A DNA stretch of 64,000 bases, taken from assembly GCF_008806385.1 (NCBI RefSeq), contig NZ_VZZK01000004.1:26201-90200 (forward strand), written 5' to 3'. Under the pieces are notes generated by a model. The model did no database searches, was not told the DNA's origin, and worked only from the letters and a program-made list of their open reading frames with translations. Shown in pieces: positions 63,372 through 64,000 of this stretch (positions within the stretch are counted from its first letter, which is position 1; each line of letters opens with the position of its first letter). The position numbers and the translations under genes are program-made. Source of the stretch: Methylobacterium soli (GTDB taxonomy: Bacteria; Pseudomonadota; Alphaproteobacteria; Rhizobiales; Beijerinckiaceae).

Positions 63372-64000
63372 ATGAGCGACGGTCTGACCATCACAAAGTC
63401 CTCGCCCTGGCATCCGGGCGAAAAGGCCATCCAGCAGCAGGTCGGCGTCGCCGATCGCATGGAAGAGGTGGGCCGCCGCGTGGTGCGGGACTACATGCCC
63501 GACCAGCACCGCGCGTTCTACGCCCAGATCCCCTTCATGGTGGCCGGCAGCGTCGATGGCCGGGGCGATGCCTGGGCCACCCTGCTCGCCGGCTATCCAG
63601 GCTTCATCGCCTCGCCGACGCCGACCGCCCTCGACATCGCGGTCCGGCCCGATCCGAGCGATCCGGCGAGCCAGGGCATGCGCGACGGTGAGGCCATCGG
63701 GCTCCTTGGGATCGAGTTGCACACCCGCCGCCGCAACCGCGTCAACGGCCGGATCGGCGGGTCGGCGGACGGCGTCCTGCGCTTCGCTGTCGATCAGAGC
63801 TTCGGCAACTGTCCGCAGTACATCCAACTGCGTGACGTCGCCTTGGTCCGCGACCCGCAGGAGCCCTTCGCTGGGGCCGTCGAGGAGAGCGCCGAGCTCG
63901 ACGCCGGGGCGCGCGCCATGATCGAGGCCGCCGACACCTTCTTTGTCGCCTCCTACGCCGAGCGCGACGACCGCCGCCAGGTCGACGTCTCGCATCGGGG
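63372..64000 (+). CDS. Pyridoxamine-5'-phosphate-oxidase-like FMN-binding protein (partial)
   Basis: The start of a gene cut by the window end (about 209 residues visible). HPGEKAIQQQVGVADRMEEV opens it, followed by the split-barrel flavin-binding region (FYAQIPFMVAGSVDGRGDAW, GFIASPTPTALDIAVRPDPS) and GIELHTRRRNRVNGRIGGSA. Larger members of this type carry a C-terminal ferredoxin-reductase module, which would lie outside the window. It probably uses FMN to reduce or detoxify a substrate, in keeping with the GST upstream. Confidence 0.75.
   Translation, partial: MSDGLTITKSSPWHPGEKAIQQQVGVADRMEEVGRRVVRDYMPDQHRAFYAQIPFMVAGSVDGRGDAWATLLAGYPGFIASPTPTALDIAVRPDPSDPASQGMRDGEAIGLLGIELHTRRRNRVNGRIGGSADGVLRFAVDQSFGNCPQYIQLRDVALVRDPQEPFAGAVEESAELDAGARAMIEAADTFFVASYAERDDRRQVDVSHR

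Noticed and set aside
1..64000. tRNA, rRNA and CRISPR arrays
   Set aside because: I looked for cloverleaf-like sequences, rRNA signatures and regularly spaced repeats and saw none.

Overview
The window is high-GC DNA from an alphaproteobacterium. The protein repertoire fits a Methylobacterium/Methylorubrum-type organism: PAS hybrid kinases, many small Crp/Fnr regulators, DUF2382 and YidB stress proteins, DUF6894, and CopG plus PHB-depolymerase pairs. This placement is by gene-family resemblance only. I saw no rRNA, tRNA or CRISPR array. Remnants and lesions are frequent (three IS elements or remnants, about nine broken genes), so this looks like accessory or plastic DNA.

Layout. 0.5-8.2 kb: a broken DUF2252 gene, a short-chain dehydrogenase, a cation/proton antiporter, a GntA/YcgG-like protein, a YdcZ-type transporter, a thioredoxin-reductase-like flavoprotein and a divergent class I glutamine amidotransferase. 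8.3-16 kb: a stress/envelope block (YidB, a small secreted protein, two DUF2382 proteins translationally coupled to a membrane protein, GlsB/YeaQ), a PAS-LuxR regulator and an AI-2E family transporter with an unusual C-terminal domain. 16-18.2 kb: decayed DNA with an internally deleted IS3-type element that beheads a gene.

18.3-30.7 kb holds the main system: eleven genes in one direction, most overlapping by 1-8 bp. They are a soluble MCP with two signalling tips, a triple-CheW protein, CheB, a HEAT-repeat protein, CheR, CheY, CheA, a STAS-like mini-protein, a second CheY, CheC and a LOV (blue-light) hybrid histidine kinase. It looks like a complete cytosolic chemosensory pathway of the non-flagellar (alternative cellular function) kind, with a photosensor kinase at the end. 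No flagellar genes are nearby.

31-36.2 kb: a PHB-depolymerase-type esterase, a broken HWE kinase, a lone ParD-like antitoxin remnant and a large PAS hybrid kinase. 37-49 kb: five Crp/Fnr regulators (four close paralogues), two with a tiny overlapping partner gene, among several small coiled-coil/DUF6894 genes and short dispersed repeats. The same block holds an RsbQ hydrolase directly upstream of an RsbP-like PAS hybrid kinase, and an IS30 copy. 49.5-55 kb: an RHH regulator with a second PHB depolymerase, a transglutaminase-like protease and a PAS gene cut by an IS3-family element. 55-64 kb: an SDR, a molybdenum-hydroxylase pair whose large subunit has an in-frame amber codon, a secreted protein, a frameshifted pirin divergent from a LysR regulator, an isochorismatase-family hydrolase, a GST and a flavin-binding protein cut by the window end.
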